Source of the DNA: Tigriopus japonicus
Taxonomy: Eukaryota; Arthropoda; Copepoda; Harpacticoida; Harpacticidae
DNA length: 64,000 bases
Assembly: GCA_010645155.1 (NCBI GenBank)
Contig: JAAGOF010000070.1
Location: forward strand, 1,065,053-1,129,052
Direction: 5' to 3'
Shown here: piece by piece, positions 12,959 to 26,800 of the stretch
Numbering within the stretch: position 1 is the first letter of the stretch
Layout: each line of letters opens with the position of its first letter
Notes under the pieces: model-generated
Told to the model about the DNA's origin: nothing
The model's database searches: none
The model's input: the letters and a program-made list of their open reading frames with translations, nothing else
Translations under genes and position numbers: made by a program

Positions 12959-13507
12959 TAGGGCCCGGAATCTTTTTTTAAAATAAAATCATTTGAAAAT
13001 ATTTTTTTTTCGTTTTTCCTCGATTTTTCAAATAATTTGGCTGTTTCAAGGAAAAAATAAATATTGTCTCGAATATTTGAGTCAAAAAAAATATTTCAGA
13101 CAAAATTGAGGAAAATAAATGAATGACCAATGCTCATGAGGGCTTACCCAAAATTCAAAAAATTCTACAAAATGGCATTTGTATTGAGATTAGACATTTA
13201 CAACCAAAACTATTGTCAAACACGAAATAAAAACTGCGCCATCAATTGAGGCAAATTGAAAATTGTATTTTTTAATCAATCACATGTCAAGCATGCCTCC
13301 TCCATCCACGGTCAAATGCTTTAAATTCACCAAAAACAAATTTGGAAAATCGGTGCACGCAGACAAAAATACCAAATAATGGCGTTGTCTAAACAAATTT
13401 CTTAAATATCCGGCTTTTTTAAAATATTTAACAAATATTTAGGGCTTTTGAATAAAATATATATTCGATATTTTGACACTTTTTTGTAAATATTTTTCCG
13501 GGTCATA
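12959..13507 (+). mobile_element. TA-flanked MITE, copy A
   Basis: Starts TA-GGGCCCGGAA and ends CCGGGTCA-TA, a decayed version of CCGGGCCC-TA. It matches the reverse complement of 55505-56028 over most of its length, for example the shared blocks GGAATATTTGAGTC-like, ACCAATGCTCA and AGGGCTTACC. The TA flanks suggest a Tc1/mariner-type non-autonomous element. It has no coding capacity. Confidence 0.75.
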
Positions 13508-16500
13508 TCTTTCCGATGAATCTTGAACATCGCAGATATTGTTTAAAAACTATGATTATTCGACATCTTTGCTCGGTTATGGAAAGCCAAAACAAATACC
13601 GACACACGGTCTTTTCAAGTTTGGATTGAATTATCCAAAGACATCTCGCTTTTCGGACTAACAAACTAATGACAATGAGGAACAATTTACTTCTTTTGCG
13701 TTATTTACGTCTAGACCCAGGAAAGAAGTTATCATTCTAAAAATTATAGAATTTCAAGTTTTGAAAAAAACTTTTCAATGCTTTTACGAGTGCACTTTGA
13801 ATGAATATATATTTGCCAATTTTCAAGTTATTTGACCTTGAATGATTGATTCTTGACCCAAATGTATCATTCTTTTTAAATAAAGGTAATTTTTAAATGA
13901 CTACTATCGAACTTGGCTAACCATATTTCAACAACACGTCAAAAGTGGCGAAATTTTTCGCAATCCAAACTGACTTGACTGTACGATAGCACCATTTGCA
14001 TTCGTTCTACGTTTTAAAAAGAGTTTCCTTTTTTCACTTTTAAATTACAAATAATTTTGATCTCTGTCGTCTGTTTTCAACTCCGAAAAAGACAAGAAAC
14101 CCTAGATTTTGGGGAGGAACACTCAATCCGTAAAAAGAAGAGGTTGCGTAATTTAAGCACCTATGTTAATGCACTTGAAGACGTTTTCTTTGTATAACTC
14201 GCAATGTTCTTCACTTGCATTGAGTTGATTTTGGAATCAATTGGAAACGCAAACAAATGATAACCTTTCCGGACCTCAGACCTAATGACAAATAATGTTG
14301 GAACATTTTTTCTACCACCACTAAAATCTGAAATTAAATAATCCCTCGACGAGATCGTGAGTACAGACAGAGCAAAGGGGTTTGTACTACCGTTACAATG
14401 CACACATTCGGCAACAAACGAACCCAATCGGCGCTTTGAAAAAGACTCTAATTGCATTCTCAAATTGGAAAAAGGGATCCTTTGATGTAGATTACTGATC
14501 GGGCGAGCAATTTCATCACTCAATTATGGCGCCCACATTGATAGCCCATCCATCAATGAGCGAGATAAACGACAACTCCGAATGTTCTTTTGTCTCGGAA
14601 TGAGATACCAATCGAAGTCCAATAAATGGAGCCTCTTTCAGCAATGCAACTTCAATCGGGAGAGTAATGAAAGTCATTTGGGCTCATCTCCAATTTGATT
14701 CACACTTGGACAGCAGATTCTTCATTGTCACACATTTGCAACCAGACATGGCCACTTTGTTGTGGCTGCCTTCTAATCGACGTTGCTAAACTCGAATTCG
14801 TGTTCGCGAGAAGTTGCATAATATGATGATGAATTGGGCTCGCTAATAAGTTCTGCAGGTGAGATTGTGAAGAGGCTCTTTGCAGTTTTTTTTAAGGGAA
14901 GAAGAACCGAGTATGAGACTTTTTTGGGAATGGATACACTCATTTTTCCCAGCGACTAGGCAGTAACATCGAGTAACATTCCGAAGAGATCAGGGTTGCT
15001 AAAATTAACTGGCAATTTTAGTCAGACTTTCAATGTAACCCAACCTTATTCTTGGCCTTATCCTTATTCTTTTGTTCGTTTATGTGAAAAATGTTTCGAT
15101 TTCAAATGGGTTGGATTACACTTATTTTGCAATCGTCATATTATATGCAAAGTCGAATCGTCTCAAACCAAAAAAATATCTTTTTACGTTTTGTAAAAAG
15201 ATACAAATATTGCAATTAGTAACAAAACCTTTAAGATTAGAATAAGGATTTCACAACTTGCCCCGTCAACAACGATTAAAGGCTTTTTCACTCGAGCCAA
15301 AGCATCCCGTTCTTAACTGAACAGCCTCAGAAATCTAGATAACCGCTATTCTTTCCTAGACTGTGATTGGATATTTTATCTAAAAGGAACCCTGAACTTT
15401 TCGGGAGAGGGGCAAATTATTTTCTCAGGTCATGTGCTCAAGCTCTTGTTAGTGTTGATAGTTTTAAATGATGCCACGGTGTGTCAAGTTGACTCACCGA
15501 ATTTGAAATGTACCAAGGTAAAGAGTGTGAGTGCAATGGAAGATATGGTTCAGCCATTCCGACAAACCTTATGGAAAGGGAAACAAACCCGTCTCCGTTT
15601 GTTTGTACCTTGTTGGCACAGAGACCGTACAATGAATATCTCTTGTTACACGCCATGTTTGCCAAGCCTGAGAGAATCCCTAACAGAACTGAACCCATTT
15701 CCTTTGACGAGAAGCCAAGCATGGCAAGCTGATGAACACACACAATAATTCGTCGTCACAAATCGAGAAGTAATTAAAAATGGCCATTCCACAATGAGTT
15801 AATGGGTGGATTGAATTCGACTCAAAGAGCTATTCTTACCGTACGTAGATAGATGGTCGATGCTTGAGGCAGGGAGGAACTACTGAGCAATTTATGGAAT
15901 GGTCAATCTATTAGGCTAAGCCATCAAAACCCACGTGAACCCCATTGATCGAATTGACATTGATTGCTTTTCGTTCAAGATCGATAACGTTCTGCAATCG
16001 GAGTGTGAACCGTGAAACATCCGTACTTGGCAATGCTTTTATGATATGAATATGGCCCTTAAAATTACTCAAATCATTAGACACACCTTATGATTTTCGT
16101 TCTTATAATGTCTGTAAGGCATATATTTTAAATTTATATATTTGTTTTTAAAACTTATTTTACAAGAATATCACCGTTAGTAACATTGGATGGATGCATG
16201 GTGTTTATTTTCAAATTCGAGCACGAAATTGTAAATGAAATTTTTGCTAGAATAAGTTATTGCTTTGAAACCGTAAACCCAGATCTTAATTAAGATCATT
16301 CACTAAAAGTCCGTTGTTGTCCTATCTGGGATCCAGAGAAAATGTTTTCTTGGCTCAACAAAAAACCAAATCTCAGACCGCAAACAACAACACGAATTAC
16401 GTAACAAAATCTCGCATTTGTTTTTTTGTCTTTCTCCGTCAGGTTTTTGGGTGTTTACTAACTCTTATTCAATGCGATCTTCTGAGCGATTTGAGCCACC

Positions 16501-19500
16501 TACTTTTGTCTCCAAGAATAAGCACTATTGTTTAAAGAAATTATCGGCAAATTCTAGAAGCATAATACAACATACTAAGCTACATCTTAAAACCCAATAA
16601 ATGCTTTCTGTAAGTCTTTCTGTCGACTTAAAAATGTATTAAAGAAAAAAAGAGTCAATTGGCCCCGATTCCAGATTCAATGACCAGAAGATCGGTAAAA
16701 GTGCCTGTGGCCAGAAAAGTACTGCAATAATTACACACTTCGAAATGTCCCTTCAAGTGCCCTTCAATAGTTCATGGTTTAAGATTGGTCGACTTCGTGA
16801 AAACATCTCCAGACTAAGACAAACCCTCACTTCTTACCATCTCTCTGCCTGTTTATCTTTCCAAACATTGTGTCAAACGTGGAGGAAATCCGACCAATAG
16901 TACACAATTCCATGAATGTTATTCGGTAAATCGCACAAACATATCCCACGAAGAAACCACCCTGAAGTGGCTCCATTTCCTCGTTCTACTAGTAAGTAGA
17001 GACACGAACTGTTTAAGGGATCTTTTTTTAGCCCCTTAGAAGAACGAGAAGCATCATTCATGAGCGATTAAGTCCTTGAGTGACTCTGAGATAATGCACT
17101 TGCTCACTTCTCCATCTGCCTACTTATTCCGTCGGTCATAAATATCCTAAAGTTTTAATGGGGTCAATTACAACGACTGGCATCGGGTGCCTGGCAACCG
17201 ACAAGGTTGAGAATGAAGGATATCGGTTTCGTCGATAGATATTCAAGGTAGGGAAAAATACGTATCATCACTGACACTACCATCATCATCATCATCATCG
17301 TGGCTCTTCGCGGAAACATATTTGGCGATCGGATGTTTCTGCCAAGAGGGGCGAGAGAAATTGCACTTGCGAACGAACGAACAGATTCAGCGGCACCCAT
17401 TCGAGGAACTCAAAAATACCTTTACTTAGAAGCTCGTCCGTGAAGCACACGTCCAAGATCAAAACTTTACGACGAGTTTTTCTCTCCATTTGCGACGCTT
17501 AAACATTATGAAAGTTAAATTGGCACTCATATCCAGAAATCTAGCAAAAGTTGGGAAAACCTTGGCCTTCCATACGAGTCAGATGGTGTATTTACGTAAA
17601 CTCAACGCCCCTCCTTTCAAATGTTGGCATTGCTTACTGCAAACCAACTTGAGTCCAAAACTCGAAATTAGAACAAAGAGTTTAAACCCAAGGCCATAAA
17701 CTTAGGACGACAGTCTTTTTAATGATTGAAGGAGGTAAAGATTGGCGTGAAATTGGACAATATTGCGCGACCAAGTATGGTTTTGACCAAAAATAAGCAG
17801 CCGCGTTGGCGTCATGCCACAAATCATGCCTTTTAGCAACAACCATCAACCATAGTGAAGAGCTACTCGGAGTTGGGAGTGTTAAGCATGTGAAACAGAT
17901 ACCCTAGAATGATAAGTATCGACAAAAACAGAGCACGTGCGCCTTGCCGTTGGTGTTGTTTTCACAACGCTTTTCATTGAGGATCTCCTGTCCCAAATTA
18001 GGAAACGGTAAAAAAACCATATGCTGGTTGTCATCTATGCAAACCTCGTGGCATTAGGTTTACCTTAAACATGTACGGGCCCTTTGGTAGACAAATATTT
18101 TTCTTTATACAGCTTATTACTAGTGCGGCCGAAAATATTGAATTTTGAAGGTGGATCGAAATTAGAGACCACAAATTGTAAAATGAAATATATACATGGC
18201 ACCCAAATATTTAAAAAGTCCTTAAAATTTAGAGTATTAACGGGAAATAAATTGGTATTAATAAATGATTGAAAATTCAAAAAATTAGCTGAAAAAATGG
18301 CCATGACGGTATTGCAGGCTAGCAAAACTTCGAAGGTAAAAATTCATACAAAATAATGGAATCTGGTTACCTTTCTTTTAAATTTCCTCCTTAAACACTT
18401 CTTTTAATCGATATTTTGTTGTAAAAAATTCGGTACCCTGGATATTCCATCATTTTTTTGTGGCAAGAGCTCCGATTTTCCATTTCAGATTAAAATCCAG
18501 CAATGTAAATTTTAAGGCCAAGGTGATCAACCAATTTATTACTTCCTACGCCATCCTTTGAAATTTTAATTTGACTGCTCCCCTCAAAAAGAGTCATAAC
18601 GAGTTCCAAAAATTGGTAGATTTTTATGAAAAAAATCGAAAATCTAATTTCCTTGTGAAAATTTCAAAGGATTCACTGAAATCACGAACATTCTTGAAAT
18701 CATTCCATGAAAAACAATAAATTTCCTACAATTTTGGAAAAAAGGCCCAAATATCTAAAATCTGCTCAAAACGGCAAATTATTCAAAGCATACATTTTAT
18801 ATTTCATTAAATATTTTCGGCGGCTCTATTCATTACTATTTCAATATTCGGCGGACGGGCGTGAGTGCCAGGATGAGTGTACGTAATGAGGAGGTGCGGA
18901 CCGAAGTTGTTGCCTTGAAGAACGCCACCAATTGCTACCTTGTCAAAGACTCTCCACTGTTATTTTTCTCAAGGAGGCCTGCAAAAAACATGAAGTAATG
19001 GCCCCGGAAATAGAACTGGAATGGTTACTTCATTTTCCCAAGCTCTGGGAATGAATGTGTCGCGACAAGAAGTGAGAATGAACGGCCATGCCCATGGCCA
19101 CAAGCTCGGCTCTTCATCAAAAGTGGGCTAGTTCATTTGGTTGGTTTTTGGCAATGCTTTGACCTATTTCTTGCCATGACAATTGTCATTCCAGGAAATT
19201 GAGTGAACGTGAAATAGCCGTAAGTGCAACGACTAAAAGTAACACTTGTATCGCTTTCATTACTCGCACTCAATCGTCCACTTTCCAGAGAGCTCTTCCC
19301 AATCCGTACTTCATCTTTCTTATCTTTCACAAGATAAAGGAGGACATCTGTAATGGATAGAAATGTGCACAGGTGGCTTCAAGTCAAAATCAAAGAGGAT
19401 GAGACCGCTTTGTTCTCAAATATCATTGAGTAAAAGAAACTTCTGTTCATCTACTCTCCCTCAAACCAGACTGATGGCCGCAAATTTCTTAGCATTCGTC

Positions 19501-19726
19501 AACTTTAGTTGACCCTCCAAATGAAAATAAATCATAATTCAAATGATTCAAAGACAAATCTAATAACACTTTAACCTGTGTTTGATTCATATATCGCTTT
19601 CAATGAAAAGGAATGAAGTCTAAAATCTGGTTGAATAGGACAGAGTGTAAAGAAATCTTTGCAATGACTCCTGGGATTCAAATCGAATCCGGTTTTTGCT
19701 CTAAGTTGGGAAAAATTGAATTTTGT
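13508..19726. other. Long stretch without a supported gene
   Basis: AT-rich DNA. A (CAT)n microsatellite lies at about 17280-17299. At 15429-15519 there is a possible short exon (acceptor tttctcag, hydrophobic LKLLLVLIVL, donor gtaaag), but no partner exons could be joined. Other open frames (14161-14523 minus, 17164-17400 minus, 18065-18325 minus) look like chance. Confidence 0.4.
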
Positions 19727-19844
19727 TCCAGGACCAGGGTTGGTCAGGGGGATTATCCCCTCCAAAAAGAGTCCCGTTTATCCCCCTTGGGATAAACGGG
19801 ATTTTCCTTCTAGCAATAAAAGGGATAAACGGGATAAACGGGAT

Positions 19845-20092
19845 TTTCCTACTTTTCAAGCTTTTTTCCTACTTTTCACGCTTTTTTCCTACTTTTCAAG
19901 CATTTTTTCTTACTCTTCAAGCATTTTTTCCGATCTTAAAAGCATTTTTTTCTTGCTCTTCAAGCATTCTTACCTTAAAAGCAATTTTCTCTTACTCTTC
20001 CAGCATTTTTTCCTACCTTAAAAGCATTTTTTCTGTCTTCAAGCATTTTATCCTATCTTAAAAGCAATTTTCCTACGTTTCAAGCGTTTCTT
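19845..20092 (+). repeat. Minisatellite inside the hAT-like element
   Basis: About nine degenerate units of the type TTTTCCTACTTTTCAAGCA or its TTAAAAGCA variant, each 22-30 bp. The repeats create Phe/Ser-rich open frames in two registers that I regard as non-coding. Confidence 0.75.
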
Positions 20093-20302
20093 CCTCATTT
20101 CTATAATTATTCACAAATTTCTGTAACAGTATATTAACCACAAAATCTCACTTTTTTCAATTAAGTCCCACACAAAAAATGATTTCCATTAATACAATGA
20201 AAACTCCTAGGTTTTTAGCTTTTATTTGTTTGTGTTTCCGAAGTCAAAACGCAGCTTTGCAGCTGCAATCTGATATAGGCTGTCTGCTCTGTAGGAATAT
20301 TG

Positions 20303-20420
20303 CAGGGTTAGTTGGGGGACTTTCTCATCCATAAAGCGTCCCGTTAATTAATCCCGGGATTAACGGGATTTTCCTCCAGGGAATAACGGGGATAAAGGGG
20401 ATTTTTCTCCTTTATCAAAC
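20303..20420 (+). repeat. Internal degenerate copy of the hAT-like element's left end
   Basis: CAGGGTTAGTTGGGGGAC followed by ATTAACGGGATTTTCC and ATAACGGGGATAAAGGGG repeats the order seen at 19735-19850, at lower identity. It suggests an old internal duplication or a nested insertion. Confidence 0.55.
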
Positions 20421-20752
20421 AAATTCCCCCTATTTCTAGAAATTACTTCAATTTTGTGTCTCTGTATTACATTCACTGAGCATGAAGTTTTCTTACCTGA
20501 ATATCTTCAACTGTTAAAGACTTCAATTTCATCACCACTCGACAAGTATTGTCAATTGTAACATGTTTTTTGAGTTTGATAATATATAACAACTATTTCT
20601 GTTATATATCTGTTAAATATTGTAAATATATTTTATTGATATTTATATTAAGCCTTTAGTGTTTGATCGGCCATTTTCAGGGATGCCAAAAAGTATTCAA
20701 ACATGTCAAAATCGGAACAAAATTTGCTTTATTTCGTTTATTCACCGGTTCA

Positions 20753-20848
20753 TCCCGTTTATCCTCCCATTTATCCCGTTTATCCCCCCATTTATCCCGC
20801 TTATCCCGTTTATCCCCCAATTTATCCCGTTTATCCCCGGGTAAAGGG
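20753..20848 (+). repeat. Array of CCCGTTTATCC units near the right end of the hAT-like element
   Basis: About nine copies of TTTATCCC or CCCGTTTATCC in tandem. They are the inverse of the GGGATAAACGGG units at about 19785-19850. The mirrored positions beside the two termini resemble subterminal transposase-binding arrays of hAT elements. Confidence 0.75.
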
Positions 20849-20892
20849 GATAAATCGAAAAAGTTGATCCCCCGACCAACCCTGTCCAGGAC

Positions 20893-23800
20893 TCGAGTAT
20901 TTCTCGAGTTTTTGGAAAAAGAATCAAATCAATCAATTCTGAATTATTCTTATCATGAACATGAATTGCGAATCTTTGATATAAACGTAAAAACAGTATT
21001 ACTTTTACCAACTAATGACAACTAATATCCATATTAGTTGTCACTTTTTGGAAAAAGAAAACACTAGTAAAGGCATGGATGAGTTCTGGCCACCTTGGTT
21101 ATGGTGCACGCTCTGGTATTATTCAAACCAATGTTTTGCCAAGTTTTTGGTGAATATCCAAATTTTGGGAAGACTAAGGGAAAGGATCAATGAAACGAGG
21201 AATACAACAATATCTAATAAAATATTCTTCTTGACAGACGGAACTACAAGTTTTGCTATTGTAAAAAGGGCCTTGCTCTATCACTGAGTATTACTAAAAA
21301 TAGCTTGATTTTGAAAACTTTCTTTCATTTTTTTTTTTTTAATTTGGTATATATGGTTACAATATTTTTTTAAGACTGGCAACACAGTTAATTGTTGTGA
21401 TTGACCAACAGTGTCCGTAGATTTTCTCGATAAGAGACGGGAAACTCGGGTCCGAACAAATTTAAGACCTAAGAGTCAATTTCTTATTATGTAAACACTT
21501 GGTTCTCATTGCTATAGGATAAAACAAACCCTATATATGACTATAAAAGCTTTTGTGTAAAGGACTCACGAGTCATTTAGAGACTAGTTTTTGTACCAAC
21601 TGACTCGTAGGACTCGAGTCCGAGTCATTGGTTGATCAGCAAAATGACTCTTGGCTCGCGAGTCATAAAAATGACTCCTTTACAGCACTAATCTGGAGTG
21701 AGGAAAGTCAGTAAAGGAGGATGCCGAGTCAATGACGCGTTATCCAAGATGTTGTTGCATTGGATACCGGGTGAGAGAAGGTTCTTGACAGGTAGGTCAA
21801 TGGTCACTGGATGGGATAATTGGAATGTAAATTCGATTAAAACCATTCGGTGACGAAACAGTGACTGTTTTGGCTCGATAAACCTTGTTGCAGTATCTTG
21901 GTGCGAAAGTGCACTTTCCCCGTTCCTATCTTTTCCCATCAGAAAACCATGGTGACCATTAAGTGAAGGAGAAATCCAAGATTTACTCTGAGGTCCAAGA
22001 TGATGACCATGTTGAAAATATGAAGTAAGAAAACCCTCTCTTACGCAGAAATCCATCCAAATGGAGAAAGTTGGCGAAAAAGGTTCGAAATATTGCAAGA
22101 GATATAGTTTCAATCCGTTGATCTTCCCTCTGATGATCTTCAACAAGTTCTGTTGGGGGTGCGATATGATTTGCAGATTATGCTTCTGCTCTCATTGAAT
22201 CTTCCTTGTGTGTTGATGAGCTCTGGCATATTCTTTTTCACACTCACTTATTCAGATCAGATAAGTGAACAATGTATACAATCGAATGCACAAGTCATCA
22301 TTACCCTCAACCCTCACTGAAATTCTGCGGCGTTGTTCCCCCCGTACTGTGCTGTAGGTACAGCACGTATATAGACAGAGAAGACCTACCTGAAAAGTAA
22401 GAAGAGACGAATGATTATCAAACTGAATTGAATCTAGGCCAACAACCCGCCAATTCATCGGTCTTCACAACAATGAGGTTGGAAATATTGGTTACAGGGT
22501 GGGCATTTGGATTTCCGCGCTCAAAACTTTGTTTAATCACTTCAATCCCCTGCCATATTTTTTCTAACAAACTTTGTATACCTTGGATTGCGAAAGTATT
22601 GTCCCAAAGTGCATATACGAACGAATTTAGAATGCATCTGACTTCATCTTGAACTGCATTTAGATAAGCTGCACAAACAACAACTACCATAAAGAGTTGT
22701 ATTTAATTACGACTTTATTACGCAATAAATTTCTTTGAGCTTATTCTGAAAGTGAGGTTCAATTCAAAGCGGACAATAAAAGTCCTTTGATGCGGGCCTT
22801 GGGTTTAATTCTATGACGTAATAGCTATGCAAACACGGTAAACTCTGTCATATTGGTCACCCTGTTGTAAAAGACAAGCAATGCCTTTTCATGGCAAGCC
22901 GCCAATGATTTCAATGGGTTATGGGTGAGTTTGTGCCTAAGTCGATCTCAAAATTGAAATCTATCTTTCCTAAGTGAGACAAGATCTTGACTTCAACTCG
23001 AATGTTCAAGATGATTTTATCTTGCGACGTCATTCAATCCAAACCATCGGCAGAACTCGTCTGTATGGCAAATGATGTATGGAATTCTTTGATCTGTGAG
23101 AGTAATACACATGTTCACAGTTATGTAGTTGCCTTGTTATCTTGTTATCTGGTTGCATATCTCGTCAATTATCTTGGGACAACAGGACTATTCTCAAAAG
23201 CTTCCCTTGGAAGGTACTTATCACTGATGAGGTGTTTGTGAATTTTAGGAATGATCAATTTCTAGTCACAGCAAAACTTCGTTATTGAAGAAGGGCCAAG
23301 TTCCTGAATGTCAATCACCTCCTCCAAACTCAAAGTAGTGGGTACACCCCGTTTATAGCTATCCATTAGACACCCTAGAAATGTTCGAGTGTCACAATGT
23401 CACGGTTCTTTTTGCTTCGGAATGTTCTTTTCTATCAGGTTTTATGCATGAGAATGATCTAGGCGAGTTCAATGCATATGGCCAAAATGTCACAAGATGA
23501 GCGAGCCTGGTGTGAGTGTTTGTGGGGATCAATTCATGGTTCGACCTACCAACAAGGCATCAAGGTTATTCATCCCATCCCAATTTGAGGAGATCAAGGA
23601 AGACAAATTTGCAAAGAAGAAAAAAAAGAATCTTAATTCTTGTGCATTGGCATGAAACGCTTTAGAGCTTTTCGTGTTTATGCGGTTGATTGATAACTCT
23701 GTGATTTGCTTTAGCGTGTATAACGACGCTTCTTTGTTGAGTGATCACCTGTAAGTAAAAGCGGGATTTAAACACCGTCCGTCCATTAAGAAAGTACATT

Positions 23801-26800
23801 TAAAAGAAGCTAAAGGAACCGAAACTACGAAACCATTTGAATACATTTCCTACCTACGTCGTTTGGGACTCCAACAATCCAATCCAATTTTTGATGAATC
23901 CCAACTAGTCAGAGGCATTGGTACTTTTTTGGTTTGGAGTGTCATTTAATTTCAAATGGTTTTAACTCCTATGGTCTTCAAAGTGATGCTTGCGACTTCT
24001 CATGTGTCATATGCTTGTTCACCGCATTCAAATCTCCAAAGAGCCCAATTACGAGATTGGACCCGAGATGTCAAAATAATTAGCGTGCGATCCATGCAAA
24101 TTCATAACAGTGCTGGTTGCCAAATCGATGCTGTCTAGATTGAAGGAGATTCGCACCATTGCCAACCACGCATGACAATGTGCAAGGACCTTTGAGCATT
24201 CGGTCAGGGATGCCAGCAACATAAATTCTCAAGTTGACATCTCTAACTGTAAACGGCTAAAAGCCCAATCGAATAACTTGTTGGCGATAAACCTTACCAA
24301 CAAAAACGCCTGCTCAACCCGGTATAACCCCAAGAATCTGTGTTTATATCTTCGTTCGTCAACTTATTCAGTGTGCCCAGGAACAAATAAACAAATGAGG
24401 AAGCCATCGAGCTCCAAGAGACAGGCAAACAATGGCTGTTATGGCTTTAAAAACAGGGCTTTCAAGGGACGTAATTCATTTGGAAGCAACTATTTGATGG
24501 GGTTGAAAAAGACACCATTTGTGTCCAACCATTTGCAAAGGAGGGTAAAAAGAGTATCCCACCCTAATGTTGAAAGGGTGATTTTTCTTTTGCGGTGTGT
24601 GACAAACAATTGATATGATTTATGGAATAGAAACTTAATGGGGGTGCTGGTTGTGGTTCAACCGGGAAAGTAGTAATTCAAAGATTTCCTGGTCAGCTAT
24701 ATAAAAGCACTTTTTTATTGCTGCCAAGTTCCAAACGAGAACGTGCCCAACCGAAACAAACTAGGTGCGTTTCTTTTCCAGGAAAATGAGCTTAATTATA
24801 TAGTGTCACATCCACGTTATCGCCATAATTCTAAAACAGAATAGAAGCTGTTTTTTCTCCACGTCGCAAAGATTACTATTGACAACTGAGAATCCCAAAA
24901 ACTAGAATTTCATGTAGACTCTCTGTCGCATTTTTGAGGGTCGGGTTTCCATTTTGGTTGCTGACCAGTTACATAATGCACTTGGTTGACATAATGACTC
25001 GCATTACAAGACGGGCCTTTGGTCCCTCGGCTTTTCTCCACGGCAATTCTTCACGTATTTACTACCTGATACATTGACAAGTTTACGACCCACTGTTGAA
25101 GCAACAGTAACTCGATCTTGACCGAGCTTTGTGTTCGCTTTTGACGGACAAATTAGTCAATGTCTTGGGATCTTTCCATATACGAGTTTTTCATATCCAA
25201 CCGTTGCATTGTCCATTCGTTTTTATCAGGGTGATGAGGTCACGATGTTTAAAAGATCGTATAAGTCACAAAACAACCGAGCTTGGTTGTTTCGACGGGC
25301 TGTGGCCAGTTATTATGGGAGTCTACCAGATAAGCCCGATAAATGAATCTTCAATGTAGGAGATAAAAAGTTTACAACAGGAACAAATTAAGCACCTGAC
25401 TCCATGATTGTTTTGAGTTGGCTGTCAATGTCGGCCCACGCTTTCCCATTTCTCGCAAGCTTGGAAATGGGGGGAATTTCGTAACTCTATGTTAATCTTC
25501 AAAGGAAAAGAGTGCGCATATGTTCATCTTATCAGGATTAAACATCTTTACGTAATTAACCAAATTGCATAATCTTCGCAGCTGGAGGTAGCAAATCTGC
25601 GTCCCATGATGACTGACCACAAGACGTCAGCAGACAATCAAACCTCATCAGAAGTTTCACTTCATCGGAGACAGTGAATGGGAACCATTTTCTCGCGGCT
25701 TCTATTCAATATCATCATAATCATCTTGAGAGTCTAAATGCCACCCAATTAAAACTCAGCATTATGATCTCGTCGGCAAAGTGGGCCACCTCATCGCTCC
25801 CATTAATCCCATTTTCAATTGTCATTGTTCATCACCCTGAATCAACAGTTACAACCTACAATTTAGAAAGGGAGGGAAATTTGAAACGGTGAGTGTCGAT
25901 GACCCATTTTCGCCCCTTGCTTGATCTAAAAAATGGCACTTTTTAGGGGATTAAATAATATCTCAAAGGGCTTAGCGTTTTACTGCACATTTAGATCCAT
26001 TCATACGTCTGTATCTTGCTACGAGTTATCTGACAAAGCTGGAAAACGGACTTTTTCATGGGCCTCTAGGTTCGATCTTGGACTAGAGGTTCATGATTCC
26101 GCTGATGGGAAACAAACTACCATCGAGATAAGTCTCTCCCGTTACAGTTAACCGTCTAGACGGGAATCAGAGGTACTTGGACGCCAAAATGTCCATTCAA
26201 AACAGTCAACGACGCGTCTTTATGGGGTGAATTATGATTTTCGTGGCAAAACTCCGAGATTCAGGTCTAGTTTTTTTGTGCTTCTGAACTAATGTGGTCA
26301 TATCTCTGGATTTGAGGAGGATTTTCAAGCGTATTTACCAATCTCGTTTGAGGATGAGCAATTAGGGTCATTTCACGCTTCACCAAAACCACCTTGGAAT
26401 TCGGATTGGCTTGAAGGGATGAACTCACTCTTCAAATAGGACTTTTTTGCTTAGAACTATCAACTATAACTTCTCTAAATGATTGCTCTCAAGGTACTAA
26501 ACTTTGGCGTTAGAACAAAAAAGGGTTGAAGGTAAAATACCATGGAGCCGTGATTCAGGGCTTTTTTTGACAAATGTTGGGCGCCAATAGATGGACCTCC
26601 GACAAGAATGAGGGGGACCATTTTTTGCAAAGGGTTCCGGTAGTGAGAACAACGGCAAATACACGTGGTCATTAAAGAAAATCGAATTTTGATTTGACAT
26701 GAAACGCTTTCTCTCTTGCTATGATTCTGGCATTTGCCACTGAGGATCGGAATTTTATTATTTGTGCAAATGATTGCATCGTGACCGATGAAACCAGACA

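Larger units (their letters stand above)
19735..20884. mobile_element. 1150-bp hAT-like non-autonomous element with subterminal motif arrays
   Basis: The terminal inverted repeats read CAGGGTTGGTCAGGGGGAT on the left and the complement of CAGGGTTGGTCGGGGGATCA on the right. The element is flanked by an exact 8-bp duplication, TCCAGGAC, at 19727-19734 and 20885-20892. An 8-bp TSD with CAGGG termini is characteristic of the hAT superfamily. Just inside each end are short repeats of GGGATAAACGGG, on the plus strand at the left and inverted at the right. The interior has a 26-28-bp minisatellite and no transposase-like reading frame. Confidence 0.85.

Noticed and set aside
15434..15748. Frame starting with a hydrophobic signal-like stretch
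   Set aside because: It has no true ATG in frame; a possible short exon is noted, but no partner exons could be joined.
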